A stretch of DNA of 64,000 nt from Vagococcus hydrophili (GCF_011304195.1 NZ_CP049887.1:124001-188000); one strand, 5' to 3'; shown: positions 1 to 10,639, counted from the first letter of the stretch. Translations and numbers: made by a program. The notes: generated by a model from the letters alone, not told the origin.

Positions 1-517
1 GCATCGCACGAATTGAATGACGGTAAATTGATTTAAAGTAATTATTTGTTACTTTATCACTAATCGCAATTTCAATCGCTTTTTTGCTGTCTGTTTTAAC
101 GTATGCTACTAGCACTTCACTTACCATAGCCATTACATGTTTCGCCATATCTGAAATTTCATTTTCAATTTCTAGCACACGTTTATTCCCTTTAACACGA
201 ATCGTTGATTTAGCGATTGATACAGCATGATCGCCCATGCGCTCTAAATCTGAGCTTGCTTTCATAATTGTGACAATGTTTCTTAAGTCCATTGTTACCG
301 GTTGTTGAAGAGCAATCATTTCAAAACATTTTTTCTCTAAGCTTTGCTCTTGTAAATTGATTTTTTCATCTTCTGCGATGACTTCTTTTGCTAAACTTTT
401 ATCATGGTCAATAAAAGCTTTAACCGATTTGCTAATCGACTCATTAACATCTTGGCCCATCGTCTCGAATTTGTTATGTAAATTTTGTAAATCTTCTTCA
501 AATTGACTTCTTAACAT
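1..517 (-). CDS. phoU: Phosphate transport regulator PhoU (partial, 3' end beyond window)
   Basis: The minus-strand frame opens at an ATG at 517 (N-terminus MLRSQFEEDLQNLH) and is still open at base 1, so the C-terminal part is missing. The visible part carries PhoU hallmarks: a helical repeat with RNIVTIMKASSDLERMGDHA, whose E/D-rich motif binds metal in the family. PhoU restrains Pst uptake and phosphate signalling at the membrane. It follows pstB by 20 bases as the last gene of the pst operon, the usual place. Family assignment is firm; its length cannot be judged. Confidence 0.93.
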   Translation of the reverse strand, partial: MLRSQFEEDLQNLHNKFETMGQDVNESISKSVKAFIDHDKSLAKEVIAEDEKINLQEQSLEKKCFEMIALQQPVTMDLRNIVTIMKASSDLERMGDHAVSIAKSTIRVKGNKRVLEIENEISDMAKHVMAMVSEVLVAYVKTDSKKAIEIAISDKVTNNYFKSIYRHSIRAM

Positions 518-537
518 TATGTCATCCCCTTTATTTT

Positions 538-1290
538 TTAACCAAATTTCCCTGTAATGTAATCTTCTGTTTTTTGTTCTTTTGGATTAATAAAAATATT
601 TTTTGTTTTATCGTACTCGATTAAATCACCATTTAAGAAAAAGGCTGTTTTATCAGAAATACGTGATGCTTGTTGCATATTATGAGTTACCATAATCATG
701 GTGTACTGTTCTTTTAATTCTAACAGCATGTTTTCAATTTTACCACTTGATACTGGATCAAGGGCACTTGTTGGTTCATCTAAAAGAATCACATCTGGTT
801 TAACTGCTAAAACTCTAGCGATACAGACACGTTGTTGTTGACCACCTGAAAGAGATAAGGCACTTTTGTGTAACTTGTCTTTCACATCATCCCAAACAGC
901 TGCTGCCTTCAAGCTATCTTCCACTATAAAATCTAATTCTTCTTTTGAATGTTTTCCAGATAAACGTAAGCCGTAAATAACATTCTCATAAATAGAAAAC
1001 GGAAATGGATTAGGCTGTTGAAAAACCATCCCAATTTGTTTTCTTAAAAGAACAGTATCTGTTTTAGGGCTATAAATATCTTTACCTTTGTAAGAAACAT
1101 TACCAGTAATGGTTACCGAAGGAATCAAATCGTTCATTCTATTTAATGTTCTTAAGTAAGTTGACTTACCACATCCAGAAGGACCGATTAAAGCAGTAAT
1201 TCCACCCTCATCAAAAGCCATTGTAATCCCTTTTAAAGCTTCATTTTTTCCATAATATAAATGTAAGTCGTTTGATTCTATGATTGACAT
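538..1290 (-). CDS. pstB: Phosphate ABC transporter ATP-binding protein PstB (first of two copies)
   Basis: This 250-residue ATPase energises high-affinity phosphate import through PstA/PstC. Walker A (GPSGCGKST) lies at residues 36-44, and the signature LSGGQQQR and Walker [14 protein letters not shown] follow in the second half. It is the operon-distal member of a tandem pstB pair, 11 bases from the next, and precedes phoU. The two copies are clearly diverged in sequence, so this is an old paralogue pair, as is common in enterococci and streptococci. Which copy corresponds to PstB1 or PstB2 of other genomes cannot be decided here. Confidence 0.95.
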   Translation of the reverse strand: MSIIESNDLHLYYGKNEALKGITMAFDEGGITALIGPSGCGKSTYLRTLNRMNDLIPSVTITGNVSYKGKDIYSPKTDTVLLRKQIGMVFQQPNPFPFSIYENVIYGLRLSGKHSKEELDFIVEDSLKAAAVWDDVKDKLHKSALSLSGGQQQRVCIARVLAVKPDVILLDEPTSALDPVSSGKIENMLLELKEQYTMIMVTHNMQQASRISDKTAFFLNGDLIEYDKTKNIFINPKEQKTEDYITGKFG

Positions 1291-1301
1291 TGACTTCCTC
1301 C

Positions 1302-2111
1302 TTATCCGAAATGTCCAGATACATAATCATCTGTTGCTTGAATTTTTGGACGTGTAAATATTTTTCTTGTTTTATCGTATTCCATCACTTGACCCATGTA
1401 GAAAAATGCCGTGTAATCACTAATACGTGATGCTTGTTGCATATTGTGAGTCACAATAATTATTGTGTAATCCTCTTTTAAGTTAATCAGTGTTTCTTCT
1501 ACCTTACTCGTTGAAATCGGATCAAGGGCACTGGCAGGCTCATCCAGAAGTAAAACATCTGGCTTCATCGCAATGGCACGGGCAATACATAAACGTTGTT
1601 GTTGACCTCCAGATAAAGCTAAAGCACTCTTATTTAGATCATCTTTTACCTGATCCCATAAAGCGGCTTGTTTTAAACTTGTTTCAACAATTTCATCTAA
1701 CTGCTTCTTATCTTTTATCCCATGTTGTTTCAAAGCAAATGTAATATTACCATAGATTGATTTACTAAACGGATTAGGTCTTTGGAAAACCATACCGATA
1801 TGTTTACGCATTTCATAAACATCCACAATTTTAGAATTAACATCTGTGTTTTCATACATAATTTTTCCAGTAATATTCGTTCCATCGATTTCATCGTTCA
1901 TACGATTCAAAGAACGTAAATACGTTGACTTACCACATCCTGAAGGTCCGATTAAAGAAGTGATTTTATTCTCTTCAAATTGAAGACTCACACCTTTAAT
2001 GGCTTCATTGTCTCCATACCATACGTGAAGATCGTCTGTTGATAAAGCTATTTTACGATTCTTTTCTTCTAATTGAATAATATGTGTTTCATCTAGATTA
2101 TATGTTTTCAT
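1302..2111 (-). CDS. pstB: Phosphate ABC transporter ATP-binding protein PstB (second copy)
   Basis: This 269-residue PstB paralogue has an N-terminal extension of about 20 residues compared with its neighbour. Walker [10 protein letters not shown], signature LSGGQQQR and Walker [14 protein letters not shown] are intact. It sits between pstA (15 bases upstream) and the other pstB in one minus-strand operon. The role is ATP hydrolysis driving phosphate import. Both ATPases look functional, so the pair may work as a heterodimer or as alternatives; that is inference. Confidence 0.95.
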   Translation of the reverse strand: MKTYNLDETHIIQLEEKNRKIALSTDDLHVWYGDNEAIKGVSLQFEENKITSLIGPSGCGKSTYLRSLNRMNDEIDGTNITGKIMYENTDVNSKIVDVYEMRKHIGMVFQRPNPFSKSIYGNITFALKQHGIKDKKQLDEIVETSLKQAALWDQVKDDLNKSALALSGGQQQRLCIARAIAMKPDVLLLDEPASALDPISTSKVEETLINLKEDYTIIIVTHNMQQASRISDYTAFFYMGQVMEYDKTRKIFTRPKIQATDDYVSGHFG

Positions 2112-2125
2112 TATAAATCCCCTGT

Positions 2126-3010
2126 CTATGCTGACGTAATCTTCTTGTGTAATCTCTTACCAATAAAACGGGCTAGGAAGTTAAAGAGTAGCACAGCTAA
2201 AATTAAAACAGCTGAAGCTCCTGCTGAAACTTGCGCCCCATCAGGCATGTTTCCTTCACTGTTCACTTTCCAAATATGAACCGCTAACGTTTCTGCTTGT
2301 CTGAAAATATTTAAAGGACTCGTAATGCTCATTGGGTTCCAATTTGTAAAATCTAAGGCTGGTGCACTTTGTCCTGCTGTGTAAATAAGCGCTGCTGCTT
2401 CACCAAAGATACGACCAGAACCTAAAATAATCCCTGTTAGAATTCCTGGCAATGCTTCTGGAATGATGACACGAATCACGGTTTCCCATCTAGATAATCC
2501 TAAGGCAAGTCCAGCTTCTCTTTGTGTATAATGTACGGCTTTTAATGATTCTTCTACGTTTCTTGTTAAAAGAGGTAAATTAAAGAAAGTTAAGGCTAAA
2601 GCTCCTGAAATAATCGAGAAGCCTAATCCTGCTTGAATAACAAAAATTAAGAACCCAAACAAACCAACGACAACAGAAGGAAGTGAACTTAATACTTCAA
2701 TCGATGTTCTAATAATATTAGTTAGCATATTATCTTTGGCATATTCTGATAAATAAATACCTGCACCTAAAGAAATAGGAATACTAATTAACATCGTAAT
2801 GACAAGTAAGTAGAATGAGTTGAATAGTTGAATACCAATTCCTCCACCTGCTTGGAAACTTTTAGAAGGCTTCGTTAAGAAATCCCAACTAATGTGAGGC
2901 AATCCACGACCTAAAATATATAAAAGTAAACTAGCAAGAATAGCTGTAATGACTATAGCAATGCCGTAAAGAACGCCAGTGGCAATCTTGTCTGCTTTTT
3001 TTGCATTCAT
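2126..3010 (-). CDS. pstA: Phosphate ABC transporter permease PstA
   Basis: This 294-residue integral membrane permease has several strongly hydrophobic segments and an EAA-type loop (EAGLALGLSRWETVIRVIIPEALPG, cited here only in part: GLALGLSRWE) that contacts the PstB ATPase. Together with PstC it forms the phosphate channel. Its start abuts the pstC stop at 3010, so the two are translationally coupled. Length and order pstC-pstA-pstB are standard. Confidence 0.95.
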   Translation of the reverse strand: MNAKKADKIATGVLYGIAIVITAILASLLLYILGRGLPHISWDFLTKPSKSFQAGGGIGIQLFNSFYLLVITMLISIPISLGAGIYLSEYAKDNMLTNIIRTSIEVLSSLPSVVVGLFGFLIFVIQAGLGFSIISGALALTFFNLPLLTRNVEESLKAVHYTQREAGLALGLSRWETVIRVIIPEALPGILTGIILGSGRIFGEAAALIYTAGQSAPALDFTNWNPMSITSPLNIFRQAETLAVHIWKVNSEGNMPDGAQVSAGASAVLILAVLLFNFLARFIGKRLHKKITSA

Positions 3011-3933
3011 TATTTCATTGCTCCCTTCTTACCAATCAATCTTGTAATAATATTGAAGAATAATGACATTAATAATAATAGTAATGCTAATGACCATAAG
3101 ACATTGTTTTGCAACGTTCCCATGATTGTGTTACCAATACCCATTGTTAACACACTTGTTAGCGTTGAGGCTGGAGTGATTAAGTTATGTGGTAATAACG
3201 CCGCGTTACCAATAACCATTTGAATCGCTAAAGCTTCACCAAAGGCTCTTGCCATACCGAAAACAACGGCTGTTAAGATACCTGGAACGGCTGATCTTAA
3301 CACCACTTTATAAATGGTTTGCCATCTTGTTGCACCTAATGCTAATGACGCTTCTCTATAATGTCTTGGGACAGCTTTTAAAGCATCCACTGTCATAGAT
3401 GTTACTGTGGGTAAAATCATAACAAACAATACGAAAGTTCCGGCTAAGATACCGAAGCCTGAGCCACCAAAGACACTTCGAACAGCTGGCACAATCACTG
3501 ATAAACCAATAAATCCATAAACAACAGATGGAATACCAACTAACAACTCAATAACGGGTTGTAAAATTTTTGTTCCTAGTTTAGGTGATATTTCTGTCAT
3601 AAACACAGCTGCACCGATCGCAAAAGGTGTTGCGATTAAAGCTGATAAGAAAGTTACGATGAATGAACCTAAGATCATTGGCATTGCACCAACTAAAGGC
3701 TGTCCATCTTCACCCACTGAACTTGGGTTCCACTCTGTTCCAAAAAGGAAATCAGATAAACTTACTTTATCCACAAAGAAAGTTGCCAAACCTTTACTTG
3801 CTACAAAATAAAAGATGGCAATAACAACTGCTACAATTAATGAGATAGCTAAAAAACTAATTGTTTTCCCAAATTGCTCTAAACGCCTTTTGGGAGATTT
3901 TTTTAAAAGTTTGCTTTGAATATCTTCCAACAC
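3010..3933 (-). CDS. pstC: Phosphate ABC transporter permease PstC
   Basis: This 307-residue permease has a hydrophilic N-terminus, six or so membrane segments and the coupling loop REASLALGATRWQTIYKVV. It pairs with PstA to form the transmembrane path for phosphate. It lies 26 bases downstream of the pstS reading frame and ends where pstA begins. The frame is intact, so the permease and ATPases look usable even though the adjacent pstS gene is interrupted. Confidence 0.95.
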   Translation of the reverse strand: MLEDIQSKLLKKSPKRRLEQFGKTISFLAISLIVAVVIAIFYFVASKGLATFFVDKVSLSDFLFGTEWNPSSVGEDGQPLVGAMPMILGSFIVTFLSALIATPFAIGAAVFMTEISPKLGTKILQPVIELLVGIPSVVYGFIGLSVIVPAVRSVFGGSGFGILAGTFVLFVMILPTVTSMTVDALKAVPRHYREASLALGATRWQTIYKVVLRSAVPGILTAVVFGMARAFGEALAIQMVIGNAALLPHNLITPASTLTSVLTMGIGNTIMGTLQNNVLWSLALLLLLMSLFFNIITRLIGKKGAMK

Positions 3934-3959
3934 AATTCCTCCTATTAAAAAGTCCTATT

Positions 3960-4814
3960 TTAATTTGACTTAATCTTTCCTTCAACATCTCGTGTCACAG
4001 TCATCTTAGAGACTGGGATGTAACCTAGTTGAGGGACAATTTCAGTTTGAACCTCATCAGATAACATATACTCTAAAAAGTCTTTTGTTAGGCCTTTTGG
4101 TTCGCCTTTCGTATACATATGCTCATAAGACCAAACGAACCAATCATTTTTCATAACATTTTCTTCCGTTGGTTTCACCCCATCAATGGATAAAATTTGA
4201 ACATCTTTTGTGACATATGAAAAAGCAACATAACTAATCGCTCCAGGAGTTGTGCTGACAATTTGTCTTACCATTCCTGTTGATTCTTGCTCTTGCGCAT
4301 TTTTTGATTCTTCTCCGTCTAATACCCATTGTTCAAAGGTATGACGACTACCACTACCAGCAGCTCTGTTCAGAAGAACGATTTTTTGATCTTTACCGCC
4401 TACTTCTTTCCAGTTAGTAATTTTTCCTGTAAAGATTTTTTTCAAATCTTCTTTAGAAATATCTTTAACCCCTACATTTTTATTAACAATCGGTGTTAAA
4501 CCAACAACCGCTACTTGATGATCGACTAATTACTCACTTTCAATACCTTTTTTCTCTTCAGCAAACAAATCTGAGTTACCAATTTCAACAGCTCCGGATT
4601 GAACCTGACTTAACCCAGTTCCACTACCGCCACCTTGAACGTTAATAAATTTTCCTAAATTAGATCCACTATATTGTTCACTTGCCGCCTCGACTAAAGG
4701 TTGCATAGCTGACGAACCTACCGCATTAATTGATTCACCATTATCTACTTTTCCACAACTAGCCATCGTTAATGTCAGAGCAATTAATGCTGCTCCTTTA
4801 TACATCTTCTTCAC
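3960..4814 (-). pseudogene. pstS: Phosphate-binding lipoprotein PstS, interrupted by an in-frame TAA
   Basis: PstS is the extracellular phosphate-binding lipoprotein that feeds PstCA. Translation starts at a GTG at 4814, seven bases after AGGAGG, and gives a signal peptide with lipobox TMASC. The frame stays open until a TAA at 4530-4532 (codon 95), then continues in the same frame with typical PstS sequence (LVDHQVAVVG, later LLNRAAGSGSRHTFEQW) to 3960. There is no length change across the stop, so one substitution can explain it. The product would stop after 94 residues and lose most of the binding site. Either a true nonsense allele or a sequence error. Confidence 0.88.
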
Positions 4815-4898
4815 GAGTTAACCTCCTACTAAAATTCTACTAATTATTATCATCTTTTAAAAATAACCCAAACTAAACATATAATTTAGAAGAGAAAA

Positions 4899-4926
4899 TT
4901 GCAAGTCTTTTTACATTCTTTTTACA
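4899..4926. promoter_or_regulatory. Pho-box-like direct repeats upstream of pstS
   Basis: The plus strand reads TTTACA at 4910-4915 and again at 4921-4926, separated by 5 bases, with a weaker TTGCAA one period earlier at 4899. Hexamers of the TT(A/T/C)ACA type at 11-base spacing are the binding pattern of PhoP-type response regulators in Firmicutes. They lie 85-112 bases upstream of the pstS start, which suits phosphate-starvation control of the pst operon. Pattern match only. Confidence 0.6.
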
Positions 4927-4954
4927 ATAAAGAAAAGATATATTTAAAATAAAA

Positions 4955-4992
4955 AAATAGCAGCCAACACATTTCTGTTGACCACTATTTTG
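4955..4992 (-). terminator. Rho-independent terminator after ftsX
   Basis: On the minus strand AAAATAG pairs with CTATTTT, with CAACA/TGTTG inside, and a run of T follows. It starts directly at the ftsX stop codon and separates ftsEX from pst. Confidence 0.75.
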
Positions 4993-4993
4993 A

Positions 4994-5881
4994 TTATATT
5001 TTTAAGAATCTTCTCATTGAAAGAACAGATCCCACAGAACCGATAACAACACCAATCACTACTAATAATAAATTAAGTTGTACAACTAAAGTAGCTGGTG
5101 CTACAAGTTCGTAGGCAGCTGACGCCATCATACTTTTTGTAAAGACAAAATACACTTGTGCATAACCAAATGAGATTAGTAAAATCGGAATAATTGATCC
5201 TAAGACCCCGATAAATGCTCCTTCTAAGAAGAATGGCCAACGAATAAAGCCATTTTTCGCTCCTACAAGACGCATGATTTGAATTTCACGTTTTCTTGAG
5301 ATGATCGTAATTCTGATTGTGTTCGAGATTAAGAAAATCGCAACGGCAATCAAGAAGACTGCTGCTGTTGTTCCCCAAACTTTAACATTTTTAGCAATTG
5401 AGAAAATCTTATCTGAGTTTTGACCACCATAATCAGCCTTATGCACGTTAGCTACTTTAGAAGCTGATTTTTGAATTCCTTTAATAGCTTCTGAATCTTT
5501 AGCAGTTAAAATGTAAACATCATATAATGGGTTGTCATCACCATCAAATAACTTCCAAGTGTCTCCTAATTTGTCAGTTAGTTTTTTGTACTCATTTTGT
5601 TTACTAGAAAATGTTACTTTTTCTACATTAGGGATTTTCTTTAATTCTTCGCCTAATTTAGTTGTGTCTTCTTTAGACGTTCCAATCTCAACAAAGACTG
5701 AAACATCCACATTTTTATTGATATCTTCGGCAATTTTAGTCACGTTTAAGATAACGCCTAGAAAAATACCTACTAATGTTAACGTTACCGTTACCGCACT
5801 GGCTGAAGCTAAAGTCATCCATCCATTACGTTTTAAGTTTTTTAATGCACTACCTATGTGTCTGAAAAAATTTCTAATCAT
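4994..5881 (-). CDS. ftsX: Cell division ABC-type membrane protein FtsX
   Basis: This 295-residue protein has a cytoplasmic N-terminus (MIRNFFRHIGSALKNLKRN), one membrane span, an extracellular loop of about 100 residues and three C-terminal spans, the FtsX architecture. With FtsE it controls peptidoglycan hydrolases (PcsB/CwlO type) at the cell surface. I place the start at the ATG at 5881, which overlaps the ftsE stop by 8 bases. The longer frame to 5926 would add 15 unlikely residues inside ftsE. The two genes are translationally coupled. Confidence 0.94.
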   Translation of the reverse strand: MIRNFFRHIGSALKNLKRNGWMTLASASAVTVTLTLVGIFLGVILNVTKIAEDINKNVDVSVFVEIGTSKEDTTKLGEELKKIPNVEKVTFSSKQNEYKKLTDKLGDTWKLFDGDDNPLYDVYILTAKDSEAIKGIQKSASKVANVHKADYGGQNSDKIFSIAKNVKVWGTTAAVFLIAVAIFLISNTIRITIISRKREIQIMRLVGAKNGFIRWPFFLEGAFIGVLGSIIPILLISFGYAQVYFVFTKSMMASAAYELVAPATLVVQLNLLLVVIGVVIGSVGSVLSMRRFLKI

Positions 5882-6560
5882 CGTATCCGTAATCCCCCTC
5901 ATCTTGATCTCTTGTGATGCGGCCATTTTCGATTGCTAAGACGCGGTGACGAATTTCATTTACAATCATACTATTATGAGTTGCCATAACAACAGTCGTT
6001 CCTTGATGATTAATTCGCTCTAATAACTCCATGATTTCCCAAGAATTTTCTGGATCTAAGTTTCCTGTTGGTTCATCAGCGATTAATATTTTGGGTGTAT
6101 TAACAATAGCACGAGCGATTGCCACACGTTGTTGTTCTCCACCTGACAGTTCATTTGGAAAAACACGGACTTTATGTTTTAAACCAACTAAGTCTAAAAC
6201 TTCCATAACGCGTTTTTTTACTTCACGTGGTTTTTTACCAATTACTTGCATTGCATAAGCAACATTCTCATAAACGGTCTTTTGTGTTAGTAACTTGTAA
6301 TCTTGGAAAACAATTCCAATTTCACGACGTAAATAAGGAATGTTTCTATTTTTAATATTCAACAAGTCATAACCACAGACACTCAAACTACCTTTTGTTG
6401 CTTTCTCCTCACGGTACATTAACTTGATGAAGGTTGATTTACCCGCACCACTTGGTCCTACGACATAGACAAATTCACCTTGATTTATGTTAATAGATAA
6501 ATTTCTAACCGCAGTTGTTCCGTTCGAATATTTTTTTGTTACTTTTTTCATTTCAATCAT
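5874..6560 (-). CDS. ftsE: Cell division ATP-binding protein FtsE
   Basis: This 228-residue ABC ATPase is the usual length for FtsE. Walker A GPSGAGKST, signature LSGGEQQR and Walker B ILIADEPTGNLDP are present. The start at 6560 (MIEMKKVTKKYS) is chosen because GGGGAG sits 7-8 bases upstream; upstream in-frame Met codons lie inside or before that site. FtsE drives FtsX from the cytoplasm. The two form an operon ended by the hairpin at 4955-4992. Confidence 0.94.
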   Translation of the reverse strand: MIEMKKVTKKYSNGTTAVRNLSININQGEFVYVVGPSGAGKSTFIKLMYREEKATKGSLSVCGYDLLNIKNRNIPYLRREIGIVFQDYKLLTQKTVYENVAYAMQVIGKKPREVKKRVMEVLDLVGLKHKVRVFPNELSGGEQQRVAIARAIVNTPKILIADEPTGNLDPENSWEIMELLERINHQGTTVVMATHNSMIVNEIRHRVLAIENGRITRDQDEGDYGYDD

Positions 6561-6695
6561 TAGCATTCTCCCCAATTTATTTAATAAAGTGATTGCTTTT
6601 ATTAATGCGTTCAAACTAGTATAACATGACTTCTAGCAGATGTTAATTTCATTTCATTACAATTCTATTTCAATCATTTAATGTAAGTCATATTC

Positions 6696-7803
6696 TTAAA
6701 CTTCTGACATTTTCCATCTTAAGTAAGCATCGATAAAATTATCAAGATCTCCATCCATAACACTTTGCGTATTACCAATTTCAAAATTTGTTCGGTGGTC
6801 CTTAATCATTGAGTATGGGTGAAACACATAAGATCTAATTTGTGAGCCCCAGCCAATTTCTTTTTGTTCCCCGCGAATAGCTGCTGCTTCTTGTTCTTTC
6901 TTTTCAACTTCAATTTGATAGAGTTTTGCTTTAAGCATTCCCATGGCTTGTTCCCTATTTTTAATTTGAGAACGTTGGGCTTGAGATGATACCACAACTC
7001 CTGTTGGTAAATGGGTAATTCGAATCGCAGAATCGGTTTTATTAATGTGCTGACCACCTGCACCACTCGCTCTAAAGGTATCGACTTTTAAATCATCTGA
7101 TTTAATGTCTACTTCTACATCATCCGCTAACTCAGGCATCACATCGACTGAACAAAACGAGGTATGTCTTCGGCTGTTAGAGTCAAAAGGCGAAATTCTA
7201 ACCAAACGGTGAACCCCTTTTTCCGATTTCAAGTAGCCATAAGCATTAAACCCTTTAATAAGTAATGTCACACTTTTAATTCCCGCTTCGTCCCCTGATT
7301 GATAATCTAAGGTTTCGATTTGGTATCCTTTACTCTCCGCCCAGCGTGTATACATTCTTAAAAGCATACTGCCCCAGTCTTGAGATTCCGTTCCACCAGC
7401 ACCGGGATGCAATTCGATGATTGCATTATTGTGATCGTATTCTTCGCTAAGTAGTTGGGCCAATTCATAATTTTCAACTTCTTGTTTAAATGCTTTCACA
7501 TTATCAATCAATTCAGCGTACATATCAGGATCATTTTCTTCTACTAGCATCTCAAACATTAACGTCAATTCTTCTGAGATATTCTCTAGTTTTTTAAAGA
7601 TTTCATACTGCGCTTTTAACTGATTTGATTTATCAATAACACCTTGAGCTGTTTGAGAATTATCCCAAAACCCAGGTTCTGACATAATCGAATCAATTTC
7701 AGCTATTTGTTCCTCTAAATCTTCTAGGTCAAAGAGACCCCCTAAAGTTATTGATTTTATTAGATAAATTATCTAATTCATTTTTTATTTCACTTAATTC
7801 CAT
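6696..7803 (-). CDS. prfB: Peptide chain release factor 2 (programmed +1 frameshift)
   Basis: RF2 recognises UGA and UAA stop codons and releases nascent chains. The coding sequence is split. A 24-codon first frame starts at the ATG at 7803 ([13 protein letters not shown]) and ends at TGA 7729-7731. The main frame resumes one base on with [13 protein letters not shown] and runs to 6696, giving a product near 368 residues. The GGQ peptidyl-release motif (GAGGQH) is intact. The gene follows secA, with a terminator-like hairpin between, as in many Firmicutes. Annotators often miss the first exon-like segment. Confidence 0.95.
7728..7743 (-). promoter_or_regulatory. prfB programmed +1 frameshift signal
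   Basis: On the minus strand the order is AGG GGG TCT CTT TGA C: an internal Shine-Dalgarno (AGGGGG, 7738-7743), three bases, then the CTT slippery codon and the in-frame TGA. Slow UGA decoding when RF2 is scarce lets the ribosome slip from CTT to TTT, giving autoregulation. This is the classic conserved arrangement. Confidence 0.95.
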
Positions 7804-7823
7804 AAAAAATCCTCCCCTAAAAA

Positions 7824-7865
7824 ATAAGCAAAGCGACTCAGATTAACTAAGTCGCATAGCTTTTT
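7824..7865 (-). terminator. Terminator between secA and prfB
   Basis: The minus strand has AAGC..GCGACT pairing with AGTCGC..GCTT around an 11-base loop, followed by a T run. It overlaps the secA stop codon, so prfB may get only read-through transcription from secA or may have its own promoter. Confidence 0.7.
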
Positions 7866-10392
7866 AAACTGGCTTACCGTGACAGTTTTTATATTTTTTA
7901 CCACTTCCACAAGGACATTCGTCATTTCTGCCGATTTTTTCATCTACTTTGATTGGTGTTTTCTTAGCGTCTGATGAAACTGTTCCTTGTTCTTCAGTTG
8001 GTTTAACTGCTTCGCCTTGAGCTACTTGTTCTCTTTGAACGTTTTGGCGAATTTCAGCTTTCATAAATAATCGTGTTGCTTCAAATTCAATTGAACCAAC
8101 CATATCCAAGAACATTTGATAACCTTCTGTTTGGTAATCAACTAATGGGTTATTTTGACCATAAGCACGTAGTCCAATTGACTCTCTTAATTGATCCATT
8201 GCATCGATATGATCTGTCCATTTCGTATCAACAACTCTTAAAATAACCACTTTTTGGAATTCTAATAATTGTTCTGAACTATCTAAAATTTCTTCTTTTT
8301 CTTGATAAAGAGCTGTTGCTTTACCTAAGATAAATGATTTCATTTCAGCAGGTTTCTTACCAGTAAAGTCACTCAATGAAATAGCATCTTCATGAGTAAT
8401 TGTTGAACCTACAAAATCAACTAAACCTTGTAAATTCCAATCTTTTTCTTCACCTTGAGTATGACTATCCACATAGCGTTCAATTGTTCTTTCAATCATT
8501 CCCATAAGAACAGGTTTTAAGTCTGAGTCTGATGTGATGACTTGATTACGTTGACGATAGATTACTTCACGTTGTTCACGCATAACATCATCATATTGAA
8601 GAACGTTTTTACGTGTATCATAGTTATTACCTTCAACACGTTTTTGTGCTGATTCAACTTGTTTTGTAAACATCTTGCTTTGAATCACTGCATCTTCTTC
8701 TTCTAAATTCATACGGTCTAGGAATGTTTTAATTCTCTCAGAACCAAAACGTTTCATTAAATCATCTTCTAGAGATAGGTAGAACTGAGTCACACCTGGA
8801 TCTCCTTGACGACCTGAACGTCCACGTAATTGGTTATCAATACGTCTTGATTCGTGACGTTCTGTACCGATTACTGCTAAACCACCTGCTTCAATAACAC
8901 CTAAGCCAAGACGGATATCTGTCCCACGACCAGCCATGTTGGTAGCGATTGTTACAGAACCTTTTTGTCCAGCGTTCATGATAATTTCAGCTTCTTTAAA
9001 ATGGTTTTTCGCATTTAAGACTTCATGAGGTACTTTTGCTTTTGTTAATAAATCTGACAATAATTCAGACGTTTCAACAGCTACAGTCCCTACAAGAACG
9101 GGTTGTCCATTTTCATGACGTGCTTTAATATCAGCTACCACAGCATGGAATTTACTTGTCAATGTTGGGTATAATAAATCTGCTTTGTCATCACGCACAA
9201 TGTCTCTATTGGTTGGAATTTGAATAACTTCCATGTTATAGATTTCTCTGAATTCTTCTTCTTCTGTTTTCGCTGTACCTGTCATACCTGACAATTTTTT
9301 ATACATACGGAAGTAGTTTTGGAAAGTGATGTTTGCCATTGTTTTCGTTTCATCTTCGATTTCAACGCCTTCTTTGGCTTCAATTGCTTGGTGAAGACCA
9401 TCAGAATAACGACGTCCATCCATGATACGACCAGTAAATTGGTCAACGATCATAACTTTTCCTTCTGTTACTACGTAGTCAATATCTAAAAGCATAATGT
9501 AGTTAGCTCTTAATGATTGATCTAAATAATGTGTTAACGATGTATTCTCAATATCATAAAGGTTTGGCACGTCAAAATGTTTTTCTGCTTTTGAAATTCC
9601 TTGCTCTGTTAAGGCAATTGTTTTTGATTGAATATCAATTTTGTAATCTTCTTCATTTGTTAATTCTTTAATGAAGTTATCTGTTCTATTATATAGAGCA
9701 GTTGATTTTTCAGCTTGTCCTGAAATAATCAATGGTGTTCTTGCCTCATCAATTAAAATTGAATCGACCTCATCCACTACAGCAAAATTAAGTGGACGTT
9801 GTACCATTTGTTCGCGGTAAACAACCATGTTATCTCTTAAGTAGTCAAAACCTAATTCGTTATTTGTTGAGTAAGTAATATCGCAAGCATAAGCTAAACG
9901 TTTTTCTTCTGAAGATTTAGAGTTTATATTTAATCCTACTGTTAAACCTAAGAAGTTGTATAACTCACCCATCTCGCTAGCATCACGTGTTGCTAAGTAC
10001 TCGTTAACTGTAACAACGTGAACCCCTTCACCAGATAAGGCATTTAAATAAACAGGCATTGTCGCTGTTAATGTTTTACCTTCACCAGTTTTCATTTCAG
10101 GGATACTACCTTCATGTAAAACCAATCCCCCAATAATTTGAACTTTATATGGGAATAAGCCTAATACACGTTTTGCTGCTTCACGAACCACAGCGAAAGC
10201 TTCAAACATTAAATCATCTAAGGTTTCACCTTTTTGGTAACGCGCTTTAAATTCTTCTGTTTTTGCTTGTAATGCCTCATCACTTAATTGTTCCATTTCA
10301 TCTTTTAGAACCTCTACTTTATCAGCAAGGTGTCCTAAACGTTTTAAATCTTTTTTATCGTTTTCTATTAATTGTTTCAAAAAATTAGCCAT
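7864..10392 (-). CDS. secA: Protein translocase ATPase SecA
   Basis: This 842-residue motor ATPase pushes preproteins through SecYEG. It shows Walker A GEGKT with [13 protein letters not shown]-like [15 protein letters not shown], the helicase motif [10 protein letters not shown] and a C-terminal zinc-binding SEC-C tail ([12 protein letters not shown]). Length is normal for the housekeeping SecA. GAGAGG lies 12 bases before the ATG. In relatives hpf usually sits directly upstream; here the pdu island intervenes, so secA must rely on a promoter in 10393-10600. That stretch is very AT-rich, with a possible TGCTAAAAT extended -10. Confidence 0.97.
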   Translation of the reverse strand: MANFLKQLIENDKKDLKRLGHLADKVEVLKDEMEQLSDEALQAKTEEFKARYQKGETLDDLMFEAFAVVREAAKRVLGLFPYKVQIIGGLVLHEGSIPEMKTGEGKTLTATMPVYLNALSGEGVHVVTVNEYLATRDASEMGELYNFLGLTVGLNINSKSSEEKRLAYACDITYSTNNELGFDYLRDNMVVYREQMVQRPLNFAVVDEVDSILIDEARTPLIISGQAEKSTALYNRTDNFIKELTNEEDYKIDIQSKTIALTEQGISKAEKHFDVPNLYDIENTSLTHYLDQSLRANYIMLLDIDYVVTEGKVMIVDQFTGRIMDGRRYSDGLHQAIEAKEGVEIEDETKTMANITFQNYFRMYKKLSGMTGTAKTEEEEFREIYNMEVIQIPTNRDIVRDDKADLLYPTLTSKFHAVVADIKARHENGQPVLVGTVAVETSELLSDLLTKAKVPHEVLNAKNHFKEAEIIMNAGQKGSVTIATNMAGRGTDIRLGLGVIEAGGLAVIGTERHESRRIDNQLRGRSGRQGDPGVTQFYLSLEDDLMKRFGSERIKTFLDRMNLEEEDAVIQSKMFTKQVESAQKRVEGNNYDTRKNVLQYDDVMREQREVIYRQRNQVITSDSDLKPVLMGMIERTIERYVDSHTQGEEKDWNLQGLVDFVGSTITHEDAISLSDFTGKKPAEMKSFILGKATALYQEKEEILDSSEQLLEFQKVVILRVVDTKWTDHIDAMDQLRESIGLRAYGQNNPLVDYQTEGYQMFLDMVGSIEFEATRLFMKAEIRQNVQREQVAQGEAVKPTEEQGTVSSDAKKTPIKVDEKIGRNDECPCGSGKKYKNCHGKPV

Positions 10393-10603
10393 GAATTATA
10401 TCTACCTCTCGTTCATATTCATTTGACAATATTTATTTATAATAAAATGAGTTCATCTTAAACATTTTAGCATTAGTTATACAAAATTAAAACTCTTTAT
10501 TACAAATAAATAGTAATTTATACATCTATTTTATGTAAATTAAGTTAATGTTCTAATAATTTTTACTAATATCGATAAATTGTGTGGATATTTCTTTGGA
10601 AAA

Positions 10604-10639
10604 AAATGAAACAGAACGATTTCTCACTCTGTTTCATTT
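10604..10639 (-). terminator. Terminator of the pdu-ackA operon
   Basis: The 12-base arms AAATGAAACAGA and TCTGTTTCATTT pair exactly, with A and T runs on both flanks, so it can work in both directions. It lies 10 bases after the ackA stop and isolates the pdu operon from secA. Confidence 0.88.

Noticed and set aside
538-2111. Assembly duplication of pstB
   Set aside because: The two proteins differ throughout and in N-terminal length, so they are true paralogues as in related bacteria.
4445-4532. Recoding of the pstS TAA or re-initiation downstream
   Set aside because: TAA is not a selenocysteine codon and no slippery site is present. The next Met (4445) has no good ribosome-binding site and would give a protein without a signal peptide.
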